From Rotaria sp. Silwood1 (taxonomy: Eukaryota; Rotifera; Eurotatoria; Philodinida; Philodinidae), in contig CAJNOP010000357.1 in the NCBI GenBank assembly GCA_905250075.1, forward strand, positions 1,330 to 65,329: 64,000 nucleotides of DNA, written 5' to 3'. Shown one piece after another: positions 36,846 to 49,350 of this stretch (position 1 is its first letter; each line of letters starts with the position of its first letter). The translations under genes were made by a program, and so were the position numbers. Under the pieces are notes generated by a model that worked only from the letters and a program-made list of their open reading frames with translations, searched no databases and was not told the DNA's origin.

Positions 36846-39800
36846 CATTGAAATATCACTAAAAATCAAGCAATCATTCAAAATCTTTATTTACGTTATT
36901 CATGAATAGTTTTCACTACTAATCAATTCTAGAATTCAATGGACATGTTAATAAAATAAAATGATTTTATTTTTATTATATTTATTCACATTTTTAATGA
37001 ATAATTATCAAGAATAACAAATTTATAATTTCTATCAAAATTTTTTATAAAATCAAACAACTTTATAATAAATTTTATTTACATTATTCATGAACAATTA
37101 TCATCAAGAATAAATTCAAAAATTCATATGAATATTTATAAAATATAATGATTTTTCAATGATCCGAAATCTATCAGAACTCATGAATAATTATTAGCAA
37201 AAATGAACTCAAAAATTTTCGTCAATCTATTTGTAAAATCAAATTTATTTTTCAATGATTCTCATTGATATTATTTATGAATAATTATCAACAATAATTA
37301 GTTCGAAAAATTTCATCAAAAATATTAACATAATCAAATCATTTTTCAATAATATTTATACATATTATTTCTGAATAATTATTACCAATAATAAATTCAA
37401 ATATTTCATTAAAATTTTTATAAAATCAAGTAGTTTTTTTCAATTATACTAATTCACATAATTTCTTAATAATCATCAACAGCAAAAAATTCAAAAATTC
37501 CATTGAGATATTAGTAAAATATAAGAATTTGTTCAATGATCTTTTATTCATATCACTTATGAATAGTTAGAACGAGAAATAGATTCAAAAATTTCATTAA
37601 AAATATTTGCATTATAGAATGATATTATAATTCACTTTATTTACATTATTCGAGAATAATTAGAACGAAGAATAAATTCTAAAATTTTATGTTTGAATAT
37701 TTGTAAAATTTCATAATCTTATTAATTATCTCTATTTACATTATTTATGAATAATTATTAGAATCTAAAAATTCAAAAATTCTATTAAAATATTTCTAAA
37801 AAATTATTAGATTTGCAATTATTTTAAATCACATTATTTATGAAAATTTCTCAAAAATGATCAATTCAAAAATTTTATCTAAATATTTTTTTAAATATGA
37901 TAATCATTTAAACAAATTTAAAATTGCATTATTTATAAATAATTCTCATAAATAATAAATTCAAAAATTCTATTTGAAAATTAACAAAAATTCAAATGAT
38001 ATTTTTCATAATCTTTATTTACATTACTTATGAATAATTAGAATTAAAAATAAATTCAAAAATTTGAACTAAATGTTTGTATAATTTAATATGATATTTC
38101 ATTATTATTTAATCATATAAATTATAAACAATCATAACGAACAATAAATTCTAAAATCTAATTAATATTCTAATTAAAAATCAATGATTTTATTATTTAT
38201 TTTTATTTACATTATTATTGAATAATAATTATAAATAATTAATTCAAAAAATTTCATTTCATTATTTGTAAAAACTTTATAATTTTTTAATAATGTTTAT
38301 TTTCATTATTATTGAATGATTAGAATGAATAACAAATTTAAATATTCTCTTCAGATATATTTGTAAGATGTAATAATTTTAGAATTATTATTAATAATAT
38401 TATTTATGAATAATTATTAAGAAGAATAAATTCAAAAATCTATTTGAATCTTTGTAAAATTTAATAATTTTATAATAATTGTTATTTCTATTATTATTAT
38501 GAATAATTATTAAGAATAACAAATTCAAAAAATATACTTTCAAATATTTTAAAATTTCAGTAATTTTTTAATTGTCATTATTTATATCATATATGAATAA
38601 TTATTAAGAGAAGATATTCTAAAATTTCATATGAAAATTTATTAAATCTTAATGATTTTTCAATGATTTTTATTTATATTATTTCTGTATAATTATTAGT
38701 AATAGTAAAGTCGAAAATTTTATAAATTTATTAGTAAAATTTAATAATTGATCGAGAATTTTTATTTTTCATTATATATGAAGAATTATTAAGATCAACA
38801 ATAAATTCAAAAATTTCAATCAAAATATTTATAAAATTAATACAATTTTTCAATAATTTGTATTTAGATTATTGTTGAATAATCATTACAAAGAATAAAT
38901 TCAAAAATTTCTTTCCTATATATATGTAAAATCATATTAGTTTTTAATCTTCGTCATTTACATTATTTCTGAATGATCAAAACCATAAATAAATTCATAA
39001 GTTTCATTATGATTTTCTTTAAAATTAAATAATTTTTCAATTATTTTTGTTCATCTCATTTTTGAATAATTAAAATCAATAAGAGATTCAAAAATTCAAT
39101 CTACATATTTACACAAATCCTATGAATATTCAAAAATATTTATATATACATTATTTATGAATAAGGATTAAGAAAAACAAATTCAAAAACTCGAAGAAAT
39201 TTTTTGTAATATCGCGAATGATTTTTTTTTTCTAATTATAATTGTTGACAGAATTGTTGAATAATTATCATCAAGAATAAATTCATAAATTTCCTGTGAA
39301 TCTTTGAAATTATCAATAATAATTCAAGAGATGTTGATTCACATTATTCATGAATAATTATCATAAATAAAAAATCCAAAAATTTCATCTAGAAATTTCT
39401 ATAATCTAATGATTTTGTAATGTTCTTTACACATATTATTTAAGAATAATTATCAACAAGAATAAATTCAAAAGTGACATAGAAATATTTATGAAATAGA
39501 AAAGTTTTGTTTGATACTCGTCATTCATATTATCTATGAATAATTATAACGAAGAATAAATTCAAAGATTTCATGTAAATATTCATGAAATCTATTTAGT
39601 TTTTGATGATCTTTATTCATATTACTGTTGAATAATCATCAGCAATAGCAAATTCAAAAATTTCATTTCGATAATTGTAAAATTTAACGATTTTTTTTTG
39701 TATTGATTTTTGTTCATATTGTTTATGAATAATTATTAAGAAGAGATCAAATTCGAAAATTTCGATCGATATGTTTATAAAATTCGATAGTTTTTTCAGT

Positions 39801-40035
39801 AATCTTTATTGTCATATTCTATGAATAATTAAAATGAAGAAATAATTCAAAAATTATATTTATATCTTTGTAAAAATTCAATATTTTTTTCAAATAGTTT
39901 TATTCATATTATTTATGAATAATTAAGAAGAAGAACACGTTCTAATATTAACTTTGGATGTTTACATAATGATATGATTTTTTTATGTATATTATTTACA
40001 TTGTTCATGTATAATTATAAGAAACAATAAATTCA
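36846..40035. repeat. Degenerate satellite array, ~93-bp period, ~34 units
   Basis: The phrase 'tacattattcatgaataatt', then 'at.aagaataaattcaaaa', then 'tttcat..aaatatttgtaaaat' and 'aatgatttttcaatgatctt' returns about every 92-95 bp. For example the GAATAATTA core falls near 36999, 37092, 37185, 37279, 37374, 37561 and 37653. Each well-preserved unit carries ATTATTCATGAATAAT, a perfect palindrome. Units differ by about 20-30 percent by eye. No coding potential is present. Confidence 0.85.
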
Positions 40036-40792
40036 AAAGAAACGAGTTTGTTTTGATTATCTTTTGTTTTACTATGTTTAAAGAAATTGATGTTGAAAAA
40101 GTGAATGAATCTTATTTGGATCGTTGTTCGATGAGGTATTTTCACCGTTGGTGACGCTATCGAATTCACTTTCTAGAAATGTGAGGATAAGTTAAATCAG
40201 CATGATGAAATGTTAATGGAATTTGGTCGAGAAAAATAAAGCAATATTCATTTATGTATATAATTTTAATAAAAATATTTCTCGAAGTTCTTTGTTGATA
40301 CTAATAGAAGCTTACTTTTATAATGTGATTGACAAAATTCAATAAATTTTAAGTTTGTTATCGGCTCTTTTGATTTATCTTGCATTAGATATTACGTTTC
40401 ATATGATGTTATCGAAAAAGGTGAAATAGCCAATTTTTTTTGTTTTGGTCAGGCTAATTGAAAATGGAAAATTCAAAAATGTTTCTCAAATCTTTTGTTG
40501 GTGATCACAGATTGATTAATGAGCATATGAGACCTGGATAGCTCAAATTACAACGAAATTGTTGGATGTTCATGGCAATCAGTAGCACTAGTGTTCTTTT
40601 TATATGATCACGAAACGAATGCGAAATTTCTCTGTATATATTTTTTGATGCAGAGAATCATGTATCAATTCTAGCTTCTGATAGGTTTTGTGTAACCCTA
40701 AAAGTCAACCCGTGTGATAAGAGAGAGAGCGTTAGTCAATTTAGAATCATCGTGTGGAATTGGTAAGTTGAAGTAAGTCCATTAGGATACAA
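40036..40792. other. Non-coding spacer after the satellite
   Basis: AT-rich unique sequence with no reading frame of note. A few short words near 40040-40250 look like eroded coding sequence but cannot be assigned. Confidence 0.35.
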
Positions 40793-40800
40793 GTATGTGA

Positions 40801-41023
40801 CAGAGATGGACAAAATCGCACCGCGCCTCCACGCGCTTCCCCGCGCCACTGCTCGCGCCTAGGCGCTAAGCACATCTCTCTTTCTCTTTGCTCTACCAAT
40901 CAGTTTCTCAAACTCCACCGAATACCAGGATGCTCTAAGCATGCGCTCATCGAAGCTCAGACTAGTGTAGCGTAGGCGTGAGCAACGGCGCGGGGAGGCG
41001 CGATGCGCCTTTGTCCATCTCTG
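40801..41023 (+). mobile_element. hAT miniature element, copy 1 (CAGAGATGGACAAA family)
   Basis: Terminal inverted repeats cagagatggacaaaatcgca and the inverse of tttgtccatctctg are flanked by an exact 8-bp duplication gtatgtga (40793-40800 and 41024-41031). GC-rich arms 'gcgcctccccgcgcc' and 'ggcgcggggaggcgc' enclose an AT-richer centre. There is no coding capacity. Copies 2 and 3 follow at 44357 and 45040. Confidence 0.92.
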
Positions 41024-41379
41024 GTATGTGATACAATAATGATTTGTCGAAAAACTGAGAGTTCAAATTGTAGATTCAATCAATCTTGAATGCATCTAAT
41101 TATTAATCAAAATCTGTCTAATCTTCTATTGTTTGAGCAAGAAAGAATAAATGAGCAATTAAGATTTACGTGTACATTGATTTTCAAAAAAGTTAAAACA
41201 ATCAAATTTACTATGAAAATATTAATTAGCAAATCGAAATGTCAATCGATTATCTTTCATATCCTATTCTTGTTTGAATAAATGGTAATTCAAATATCTG
41301 ATCATTTTTTATTTTGAACGTCATAAAAACAGTGTTATTCAAAAATTGACAAGGTTATAAATCATACTAAGTCGATGAT

Positions 41380-41600
41380 TCCTAAAGCAGTATTCCGTAA
41401 ATTTCCAGCGAAAACCCGCAGGAATCCGGTGACCGTATTCGGCTGCCGGTTTTTCCAAATTCCTGTCGGTTCCGCCCGGAATCGGATAAATCCGGTCACC
41501 GAAATACTGCTTCCATGTTCTGTCGATTTCCGGTGTTTTTCTATGGGAACCAGCCCGTATTTCACCACTTGGGTAAGCAATGGAACATTGCAGAACACGT
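41380..41600. repeat. GC-rich island of TCCGGT(G/C)ACCG motifs
   Basis: Inverted arms gcagtattccg (about 41388) and cgaaatactgc (ending about 41510) enclose repeats of gaatccggtgaccg, aaatccggtcaccg and tccgcccggaatcgg. It matches the motif-rich miniature elements elsewhere, but I could not fix outer termini or a target duplication. Confidence 0.5.
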
Positions 41601-41863
41601 AAAAATTCGAGACAATCAGTCTATTCCCAACAAATCTTCTGTTTATTTTTTGAAGAAATAAAAGTATAGAATAAGTACGAGTATTGATTTGCGGTATTTT
41701 TCAAAACTATTCAGAATTATATCGCATTGACTTTTAATTATATTTAAATAAAAGAACCTCACTTATTGAAGATCAAGAATTTCATCTCATTAGAACTTAT
41801 TAAATGACTTTAATTCATTTAAAATAAATGTTACTATATCTTGTGTCAGAAAGTAAATTCTTA

Positions 41864-42493
41864 CGAGGGAAGGTCACCAACTGTTCAATCGCTTTTTAGT
41901 CGGAACTATGTGCATCATGTAGGTCCTAATGAGCTATGAATACCCTGAAAAGAGTTCGGGCGGCTAGCTTATTATTGGCGAGATACTGCATTTTTATGGT
42001 ATTTTTAACTAAGCACAATGCCGTAGTCCCCCTTAGGAACCAGAAAAACTGAGTTTCGAGTTTTGACTTGAAACTTTGTACAGAAACAGACCTCAGTGAG
42101 AGTTTATTGTGAAAGTTTCAGGCCTTTTGGTTGTTCCTATCCTAAGATACAGCTAAAAAGGGTGTTTTTACACTGCTCGTATACCCTCGACAGGTTCCGA
42201 TGTGCTTATTTCAGAATAGGAGCAACCAAAAGATCTGAAACTTTCAAAATAAGCCACTCTCACTGAGGTCTGTTTCTGTGCCAAACTTCAAGTCAAAATT
42301 CAAAACTCAGTTTTTTTGGTGCTCCTGAGGGGGACCACGGCGTTCTGCTTAACAATATCGTAAAAATGCAGTATCTCGACAGTAATGGGCTAGCCGCCCG
42401 AACTCTTTTCAGGGTATTCATAGCTCATTAGGACCTACATGATGCACATAGTTCTGACTCAAAAGCGATTGAACAGTTGGTGACCTTCCCTCG
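41864..42493. mobile_element. 630-bp long-inverted-repeat element with TTA duplication
   Basis: The left arm starts cgagggaaggtcaccaactg (41864) and continues for about 290 bp. The right arm is its inverse at about 90 percent identity, ending cagttggtgaccttccctcg (42493), with a short central loop near 42170-42200. TTA lies immediately outside both ends (41861-41863 and 42494-42496). No reading frame is present. A near-complete hairpin with a TTA duplication fits a PIF/Harbinger-like or other long-TIR non-autonomous element. Confidence 0.82.
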
Positions 42494-42845
42494 TTAGAGT
42501 TACTATAGTTTCATTATATTTTTTTTTATTAATACATGATCTCAACAAACTGCAGATGATTAGAAAGTAAAATTCATCGAACTACTTTGCTTTTTGCTCT
42601 TTCGTTTGACTGCTTTTGAAAAATGATATATGAATCATCAGACTAATAACAATAAAAAATATTGAACTAAAATCGTTTTTATTTTTTGATGTCTAAATTT
42701 TTTTACATTTTTTTGAAAATATAAAAAACTAAATTAATTAAAATAAATGTATGTTTCTCAATGATGTAGAATACTCATCTAAAAAAGATATATTTCTTTC
42801 AAAATATGATTAAATTTCGATGACTCAAACATTAACAAATTTGTT

Positions 42846-44086
42846 TTACTTGTAATAACGATTCTCTTTGAATTCTACAAGATATTAATTAGTTAAGTCA
42901 GTCTTTCTTACTTATTTAGATAATATTTTGTTTGTAAGTTTGATCATGAAAAAAATCATAATGAGATCTTTTGGATAAATCATTTTTCAAATAAAGATTT
43001 AAAGAAAGAGTTATACTTACGAGAGAAGCGTTGTTTTAACATCAAGTAGATTATATGTTTCTTCTTTGTTGTGTCAAATTCATAACTTTTAACAGTAAAA
43101 CAAACACCCGGAGTTATGAGTTCTTCTTCTTCTTCTGGATATAAAGATATTGGCTTTAAATCAACGCAGAATGCACCAGCTATTTCCATAATGAATAAGA
43201 CGTTTGCACTCGGAAATTTCTCTGCTATATGAGAATCTCGACTGCATGAAGTAAATGCTTGAAATGAACGATATTCTTCAGGATTCTTAGCCAAATCTTT
43301 ATATATAGAAATTTGTTTTTCTGTTAACTTGCCTACTCGAAAAAGTACTTTGCCTGTTGTAAGTTTAGTATTGAATGGATTATCCCATAAGAGCAAACAA
43401 AATGGTCCTAATGTACGAATTTTACTTTGCCAAATTTTTTCATGCTCATGATTTCCTATTGGTCTCATTGTTTCATTTAACTTTTTATATAAAAAACTTT
43501 CCATTGAATATAGATATGCACAACATGTCCAAACTTGATTAATATCTTTATCTTTTTGTTCTAACAAGATTTGAGCCAATTTTTCTGCTTCGTATGGTTT
43601 TCCAATTGTCTTGCCTTCTTCAATAATACCAGCTGCAGCTTTTTCAACAATAATCGGAACGATTGTTTTATTTTTTGAAGGCAATTGTTCTGGTTCAAGT
43701 TCCAAATATTTTCTCACTTCAATTATGAAAGGAGAAACCCATCCATATTCAGCACCGGCACGACGATGTGGAGCTATTGGATCACTTATGAAACGATCTT
43801 CTCTCATATGTTTATCTTCTTTGTTTGCCATTGTTCTTTGAATTGGTCTCTGATTTTTTTCATTTTTTCTTGAAATTTGAACTTTATTTTTAAGATCAAT
43901 AACATAACCATCTAATTTTACATATTCTTCGTTTTTAGAATATCCTTCTTCAATAATAAAGTTGTCTATGTCTGCATAAGGACTCCATCGAGCTGCTTCA
44001 GTCTTTGACCAAGGATTTGAGTTCGATTGCCACATCCATTGAACGTCTTCCATTTTATTAATCTTCATAGTTATTGTTTCTGCCAT
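42846..44086 (-). CDS. WWE domain plus arginine-type ADP-ribosyltransferase
   Basis: Residues about 10-85 match a WWE domain ('VQWMWQSNSNPWSKTEAARW', 'YVIDLKNKVQISR'), a module that binds ADP-ribose-containing ligands or protein partners. Residues about 130-350 are an ART fold with the R-S-E triad: 'VLFRVGKL', 'FQAFTSCSRD' and the ARTT loop 'YPEEEEELITPG' with an ExE signature, expected for transfer of ADP-ribose from NAD to arginine. No signal peptide is seen, so it is probably intracellular. The open frame runs to 42980, but a GTAAGT donor at 43020-43015 follows 'LKQRFS'. A short terminal exon 42874-42846 ('QFKENRYYK', stop) joins in phase, which is tentative. Main exon 44086-43021. WWE-ART genes are multi-copy in bdelloids as far as I recall. 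hAT miniature elements flank it at 41.0 and 44.4 kb. Confidence 0.85.
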
Positions 44087-44356
44087 AAATATCGTTTCGA
44101 TTATCTAATTTCAAACAATATATATTCTATAGTAAGTAGTTCTTAAAGTTTTTCGATCTAGAATCAATAAATAACAAATGATATTTATGTAGAATATCAC
44201 AAATACGTTTTAAATTTTTTTAAAATAACCTATCTATCCTATTCTAGGAAACAAAGATGATAAATAGATTTCGATCGGTATGTTTTAGAAAATTTCGATC
44301 AGATTATTTGTGAAATATTTGAACTTATTTATAGAAATGTAAAATCTAGTATGGAT

Positions 44357-44569
44357 CAGAGATGGACAAAATCGCACCGCGCCTCCCCGCGCCACTGCTC
44401 GCGCCTAGGCGCTACGCACATCTCTCTTTCTCTTTGCTCTACCAATCAGTTTCTCAAACTCCACCGAATAACAGGATGCTCTAAGCATGCGCTCATCGAA
44501 GCTCAAACTAGTGTAGCGTAGGCATGAGCAACGGCGCGGGGAGGCGCGGTGCGACTTTGTCCATCTCTG
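44357..44569 (+). mobile_element. hAT miniature element, copy 2
   Basis: Same family and orientation as copy 1 but 10 bp shorter in the left GC arm. Exact 8-bp duplication gtatggat at 44349-44356 and 44570-44577. It lies 270 bp upstream of the WWE-ART start codon. Confidence 0.92.
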
Positions 44570-45039
44570 GTATGGATCTTACGTAATTACTTTCTGCGAA
44601 AATAAAACATGTGACGAAATATAATCTCATCATTTGAATAAAATAATGTCGAACAAATGACAAGATCTATCTAAATAATTGTTTTTTGAAAACATCTTAC
44701 GAATATTAATTGATATTGAATAATTGTTAATATACAATTCAGTTGTATTTCTATTTTACAAATAATGATAATATTCATTTCGTATAAGTCTTTGTTCATT
44801 ATTATTTTTATAAAATAAATTGTCCAATTATTTTAAATTTTTAAACATTATATCAACTTTTTAACTTATAATTTACATTTCTTTATTAATTTTGTATTAT
44901 AATCTTCATCATACTTTTCTTACGATATTCGAATTGATGTTTTGTAATCGAATTAAGAAATTGATTTGAATTCAATTCGTTAAATAATTTCAAGTTCCTA
45001 ATTTGATCATCTATTGTAAAATAAATCGAGAATGCTAAC

Positions 45040-45252
45040 CAGAGATGGACAAAGTCGCACCGCGCCTCCCCGCGCCGTTGCTCACGCCTACGCTACACTA
45101 GTCTGAGCTTCGATGAGCGCATGCTTAGAACATCCCGGTATTCGGTGGAGTTTGAGAAACTGATTGGTAGAGCAAAGAGAAAGAGAGATGTGCGTAGCGC
45201 CTAGGCGCGAGCAGTGGCGCGGGGAGGCGCGGTGCGATTTTGTCCATCTCTG
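45040..45252 (-). mobile_element. hAT miniature element, copy 3, inverted
   Basis: The 213-bp copy is in the opposite orientation to copies 1 and 2 and more than 95 percent identical by eye to copy 2. Exact 8-bp duplication atgctaac at 45032-45039 and 45253-45260. Confidence 0.92.
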
Positions 45253-45260
45253 ATGCTAAC

Positions 45261-47516
45261 AATATCCATTGTGCGGTTAATTCAACATCAACTCTACTGA
45301 ATGTATGCTAAGAATCGAAAAGTTAATGAAGTGTTAGAAACTCTCTCGAAAGTTCACTGTTTCTGGATTATCTTTTCGATACAAATAATGAGAAAAGATT
45401 CTATTCTATTTATTGATTAAGTTATGCCAACGACTAGAATAAGATGTAGCTGTCGGTGACGAGAACAATCATAGTGATGACACTCATAATTAGTTCAAAT
45501 ACATCCATTTCAATCGAACTGAATTGAATCTTACAAAATCTTCACTGAAAAATGATTTCAATCGTCGGTTCTAATTAATAAATTTCTTCGAAATCACTCG
45601 TTTCTAAATTTAATTTTTAGATCTTCTTGAAAAAAAAACATACATAGATTACAATCTAATCCTAGTTTCTCTAGTTTAGTCGGAAAAGAAAAGTAGATTT
45701 TAATCATTTTGTATGACATTATTGAAAATTATCTTTTTCTTTTTTTAATCTAAACTTTAATTTGATCGAACTTTGAATCCTATAACGAAAAAAAAAGAAC
45801 TAGATTTTAAAATGAATTATAAATTTGTCTGTTTCTTCGCATGTTACATATTCATACAAATAAAGATATTAGAATAAACGCATAAAGTATCTCTTAAAAA
45901 GTAATCTAAATCATCTGATGACTATCATAGATATGTCTATGACTCATACATGAGATGCAATCAGTGTTCGATGTTACATTTCGAAATATGTTTTTTTTTC
46001 ATGAAGTTATTTTTACTCATGTTAATTTCTAAGAGACTTTTTTTTAATGTTTCTACACTATTAAAAAAAATTCTTCACTTAGCTACAATATTAACTTCTC
46101 TAAGAACAAAAATTCGTATTTTCAAATAACATAAGTTTCGATAAAATGTAAATATTGTAAAAAGTTTGATTTTTGTTTGAAATGATTTATAGTTCTTCAA
46201 AATGAAGATTTTCTATTGATTAGAATGTCTTATTTATTAGTCTAATAATATTAAATATCATAATATACTTACATTTTTAGTTATAATCGAGCGTTTGAAT
46301 TTTATATTATGTGCTGTCAATCAATTTTGTTTTATATTTATCCTTGACGAAATTATACTTGTTTTTTTTTTTTCTTCTTACTGATATTTATGTGAAGCAA
46401 TGAAGCGTATATTTTCATTAGTACAGCAGTTTATTTTTCACGCATGTAGGTTGCCATTGCATGTATACCTTTTTTCTTAATATTCTCTCATTTTCTCTCG
46501 TTTTATTTTTGTCTTCATATTGTTGGGATAAGAAAATATGCACTGATATATTTTTGCATGATATTAAAATTTGTTTGCTCATGATTAAATGAAATAATAA
46601 TAAATTGATTGTTTAATAAAATTTTTTGTTTTTTTTTCAATCAAAAGAATTTCATTGTATAAGTTTATGATAGTGAAATTTTACTAAAAATTATATGTCG
46701 AATAGGAATAAAAATTGTAATACAAGGTCATATCAATTGTCGTTATCAAATATGAAATAAATAGTATATGTTAGAAAATTACTAATCGATTTTAAATCAT
46801 GAATCGAACACAAGAGGTTACAAACATAATATTTCTAGATAGGGTGTGGATGTGGGTTTTAAAATCATGTCATTATGTTAATATAAAAACAGATGAAATC
46901 TTATATTTTTTTGTTTTTTCGAATATTTCGATAGGATATGATTAAATGTTAATATATTATAAATAGTAAAGTCAATTTAATATTACAATCTATGATAAGA
47001 TTGTATTTAGATGAATAATTCTTGTTTATATCTCGTTTAAGAATTTTAACTCAATTGTGCAAGATAGAAAGACTTTGTAAGATGTTAATTTATAGAATAT
47101 AGATAAAATAGAATCTAAAAATTTAATAAATGTCGTTTTTTTTATGTAAAATTTTGCTTAATTTAAAATAAATTTTTTATTTCACAGTTTAATAGTATAT
47201 AAATAGGCTTTTTTTTGTTTTGTTTTTATATAACCAAAATGAAAATTATAATAATTAAGAAAATAATTTTAACAATCTATATTTCATCGATAGAATTCAA
47301 GCTTAACTAGATTATGATGATGACACTATGATAATCCTTCAATTATTGAAGTATGTTCAGATTTCCAAAAAAGGAAATTACCCATATTTCTGAATTTTCC
47401 GTCAATTCGATTACTATATAGCAGTGCAAATCAAAAGTTTTTAAAAATTTCAGAAATTACATCATTTTAGGAAGTAACGTACAATTCCGAACGTAAATGC
47501 TTGAAATCTCCGAAAC
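45261..47516. other. AT-rich non-coding stretch
   Basis: No reading frame or splice structure was found. A small TG patch (tagggtgtggatgtgggttt, about 46839-46858) is another telomere-like fragment. Confidence 0.45.
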
Positions 47517-47524
47517 TCCCGAAA

Positions 47525-47692
47525 CAGTGGCGTAGCCAGGGGTAGGGCCATTGCCCATAGTTCCACAAGTTATTGCCCATAGATATTTTTGAAATCATAA
47601 CGGTTGCCATTAGCTGCCCGTAACTCAAAATAGTTCGACTGATGAATTGCCCATGACTCAAAAACTTCTGGCTATGCCATTGTTCCGAAATT
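47525..47692. mobile_element. hAT miniature element (CAGTGGCGTAGCCAG ends)
   Basis: The end cagtggcgtagccag pairs with the inverse of ctggctatgccattg (13 of 15). The flanking tcccgaaa (47517-47524) and ttccgaaa (47693-47700) form an 8-bp duplication with one change. Internal 'attgcccat' is repeated four times, in keeping with subterminal repeats. The terminal sequence is a widespread hAT type. Confidence 0.82.
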
Positions 47693-48119
47693 TCCTTTTT
47701 CGGAAGTCTGAACATTGCTGGTTCGAGAACAACCTCATGATATTACAAATTCGTTTATATCATTAAAATCAATTATGGAATGTTTGTTTCACTCATGACT
47801 GATGACTATATATGTATGATTGTTATTTTTGACTGTTGATATGAATTCAGGCAGACCATTTTGAATAATATTAGTAGTGATAATAAATCTATTCGTCATG
47901 TGCAAGATAAGAACTTTTTTTATGACAAGCTTATATGTATTTTGCTTTTTTTTTATATCTTTATAAAGAACAATAAAAAATGTGATGAAAGATAAACGAC
48001 ACTAGAAGAATTCATAAAAGCTACTTCCTATTTGATTGTTGGAATTTTCCAACATACATTCTTCATCAGTTAAGAAGATAGTAAAATCTTATCAAATTAT
48101 TTTTATTTTTAAAACTACA

Positions 48120-49241
48120 ATGGCAACAAAAGGTAAGATCAAGTGAACAATAGAAGTTATTTGAAACAATGAATTTCTCTTCAACTGTTTAATTTTTCTA
48201 GAATCTGGAAATAAAACATCGAATTGGGAAAAAGCAAAAAATGTGATAACAGCTGTAAATGTAACAAATGCATTTAAGAAGTCATTGGAAGGTATGAATG
48301 TGAAATTTGATATTTTCATAGTACACTAATGCTCATCTAAGAGTTTTTTCTTATATATAGAGGCAAAGATAGAAGAACGACTTGCTACTAAACTTCATCG
48401 TGTATTACAAAGTATTGTATTATATCGTGAAGAAAAAGCTCTGGTAGAAGCCAGTTTAAGTGAATGTCATATCATGCTATCAGGGCCGCCTCATGCTGGT
48501 AAATCAACTTTAATCAATGCTCTTTGTGGTTCAGAGGTCGCTCCAACTAGTGATGGATTGGCTTCATGTACTCAAAGAGTTAAATGTTATAAAAAAACAA
48601 CTGAGCGTTATAATCGTAAATATATTGTCAAATTTTGGGACACAGTGGGAATTGAGTCATGGACGAAACCTGATATTGAATCTTATGTATGTGATATTAT
48701 AAAAATTCGCCATCCAATCTGTCTTATATTTTGCACAAGTCCAGGATGTTGTGTTGAACTAGAACGATTACGCTGGCTGGTAAAAACATGCATTGATTCA
48801 AATATATTTTGTGCATTAGTCTGTACAAATATGTATTTCGGTAATCGAACAGATAGAATTCTCCAAGATTTGAACGATATTTTTCTACAATTATCTGAAA
48901 AGAAGTATCCTTTGATATCGGAAAAAGTTGATTCGCCAAAATCATCTACTCCATCGATTACATTCTATAGTAACAAAAAAACTAGGCAACGTGTAGCACT
49001 AGTATCTCAGATAAACACAATTGAATATGTTGATCTTTCAAAAAATATTCGATTACCTCCTGTCGGTCTATTTGAACTGATTACTGGTATTATGGATTCT
49101 TTATCTGAAGAAAAAATTGAACAAATGGTTGAAATAATATTGAATAATCGTTCATTTTGGACACGTATTAATCAGACATTATCTGGCTTTTGGAATGAAA
49201 GATTTCTTCAAAGTTTTCGTAGTTGGTTTGCTATACAATGA
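48120..49241 (+). CDS. P-loop GTPase of the MMR/HSR1-like class
   Basis: Exons 48120-48132, 48202-48291 and 48361-49241 join to 327 residues. The G1/P-loop is 'GPPHAGKST' (about residue 78), a Thr expected for G2 lies in the 'TQRVKCYKK' region, and G3 is 'WDTVGIES'. The G4 position is 'CALVCTNMY', in place of NKxD, so guanine specificity may be relaxed or lost. An upstream helix-rich segment ('AKIEERLATKLHRVLQSIV') precedes the G domain and an Ala/Trp-containing tail follows. This layout recalls stress- or immunity-type animal GTPases (GIMAP/IRG-like), but I cannot place it in a named family. It lies 880 bp before an LRR protein gene on the same strand, with a transposon between them. Confidence 0.8.
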
Positions 49242-49350
49242 ACAAGTATTTCTGAAACACAAAGACTTCAAAAAGTTAAAACTTCATCTTTGCAGCTATT
49301 ATAATGTAGTTTTCAATATATTTCTCAGCTAAGATTTTGAATTTTTTAAA

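Noticed and set aside
36846..40035. CRISPR-like or regularly spaced repeat system
   Set aside because: Units are diverged throughout, there are no conserved repeats with unique spacers, and the genome is eukaryotic.
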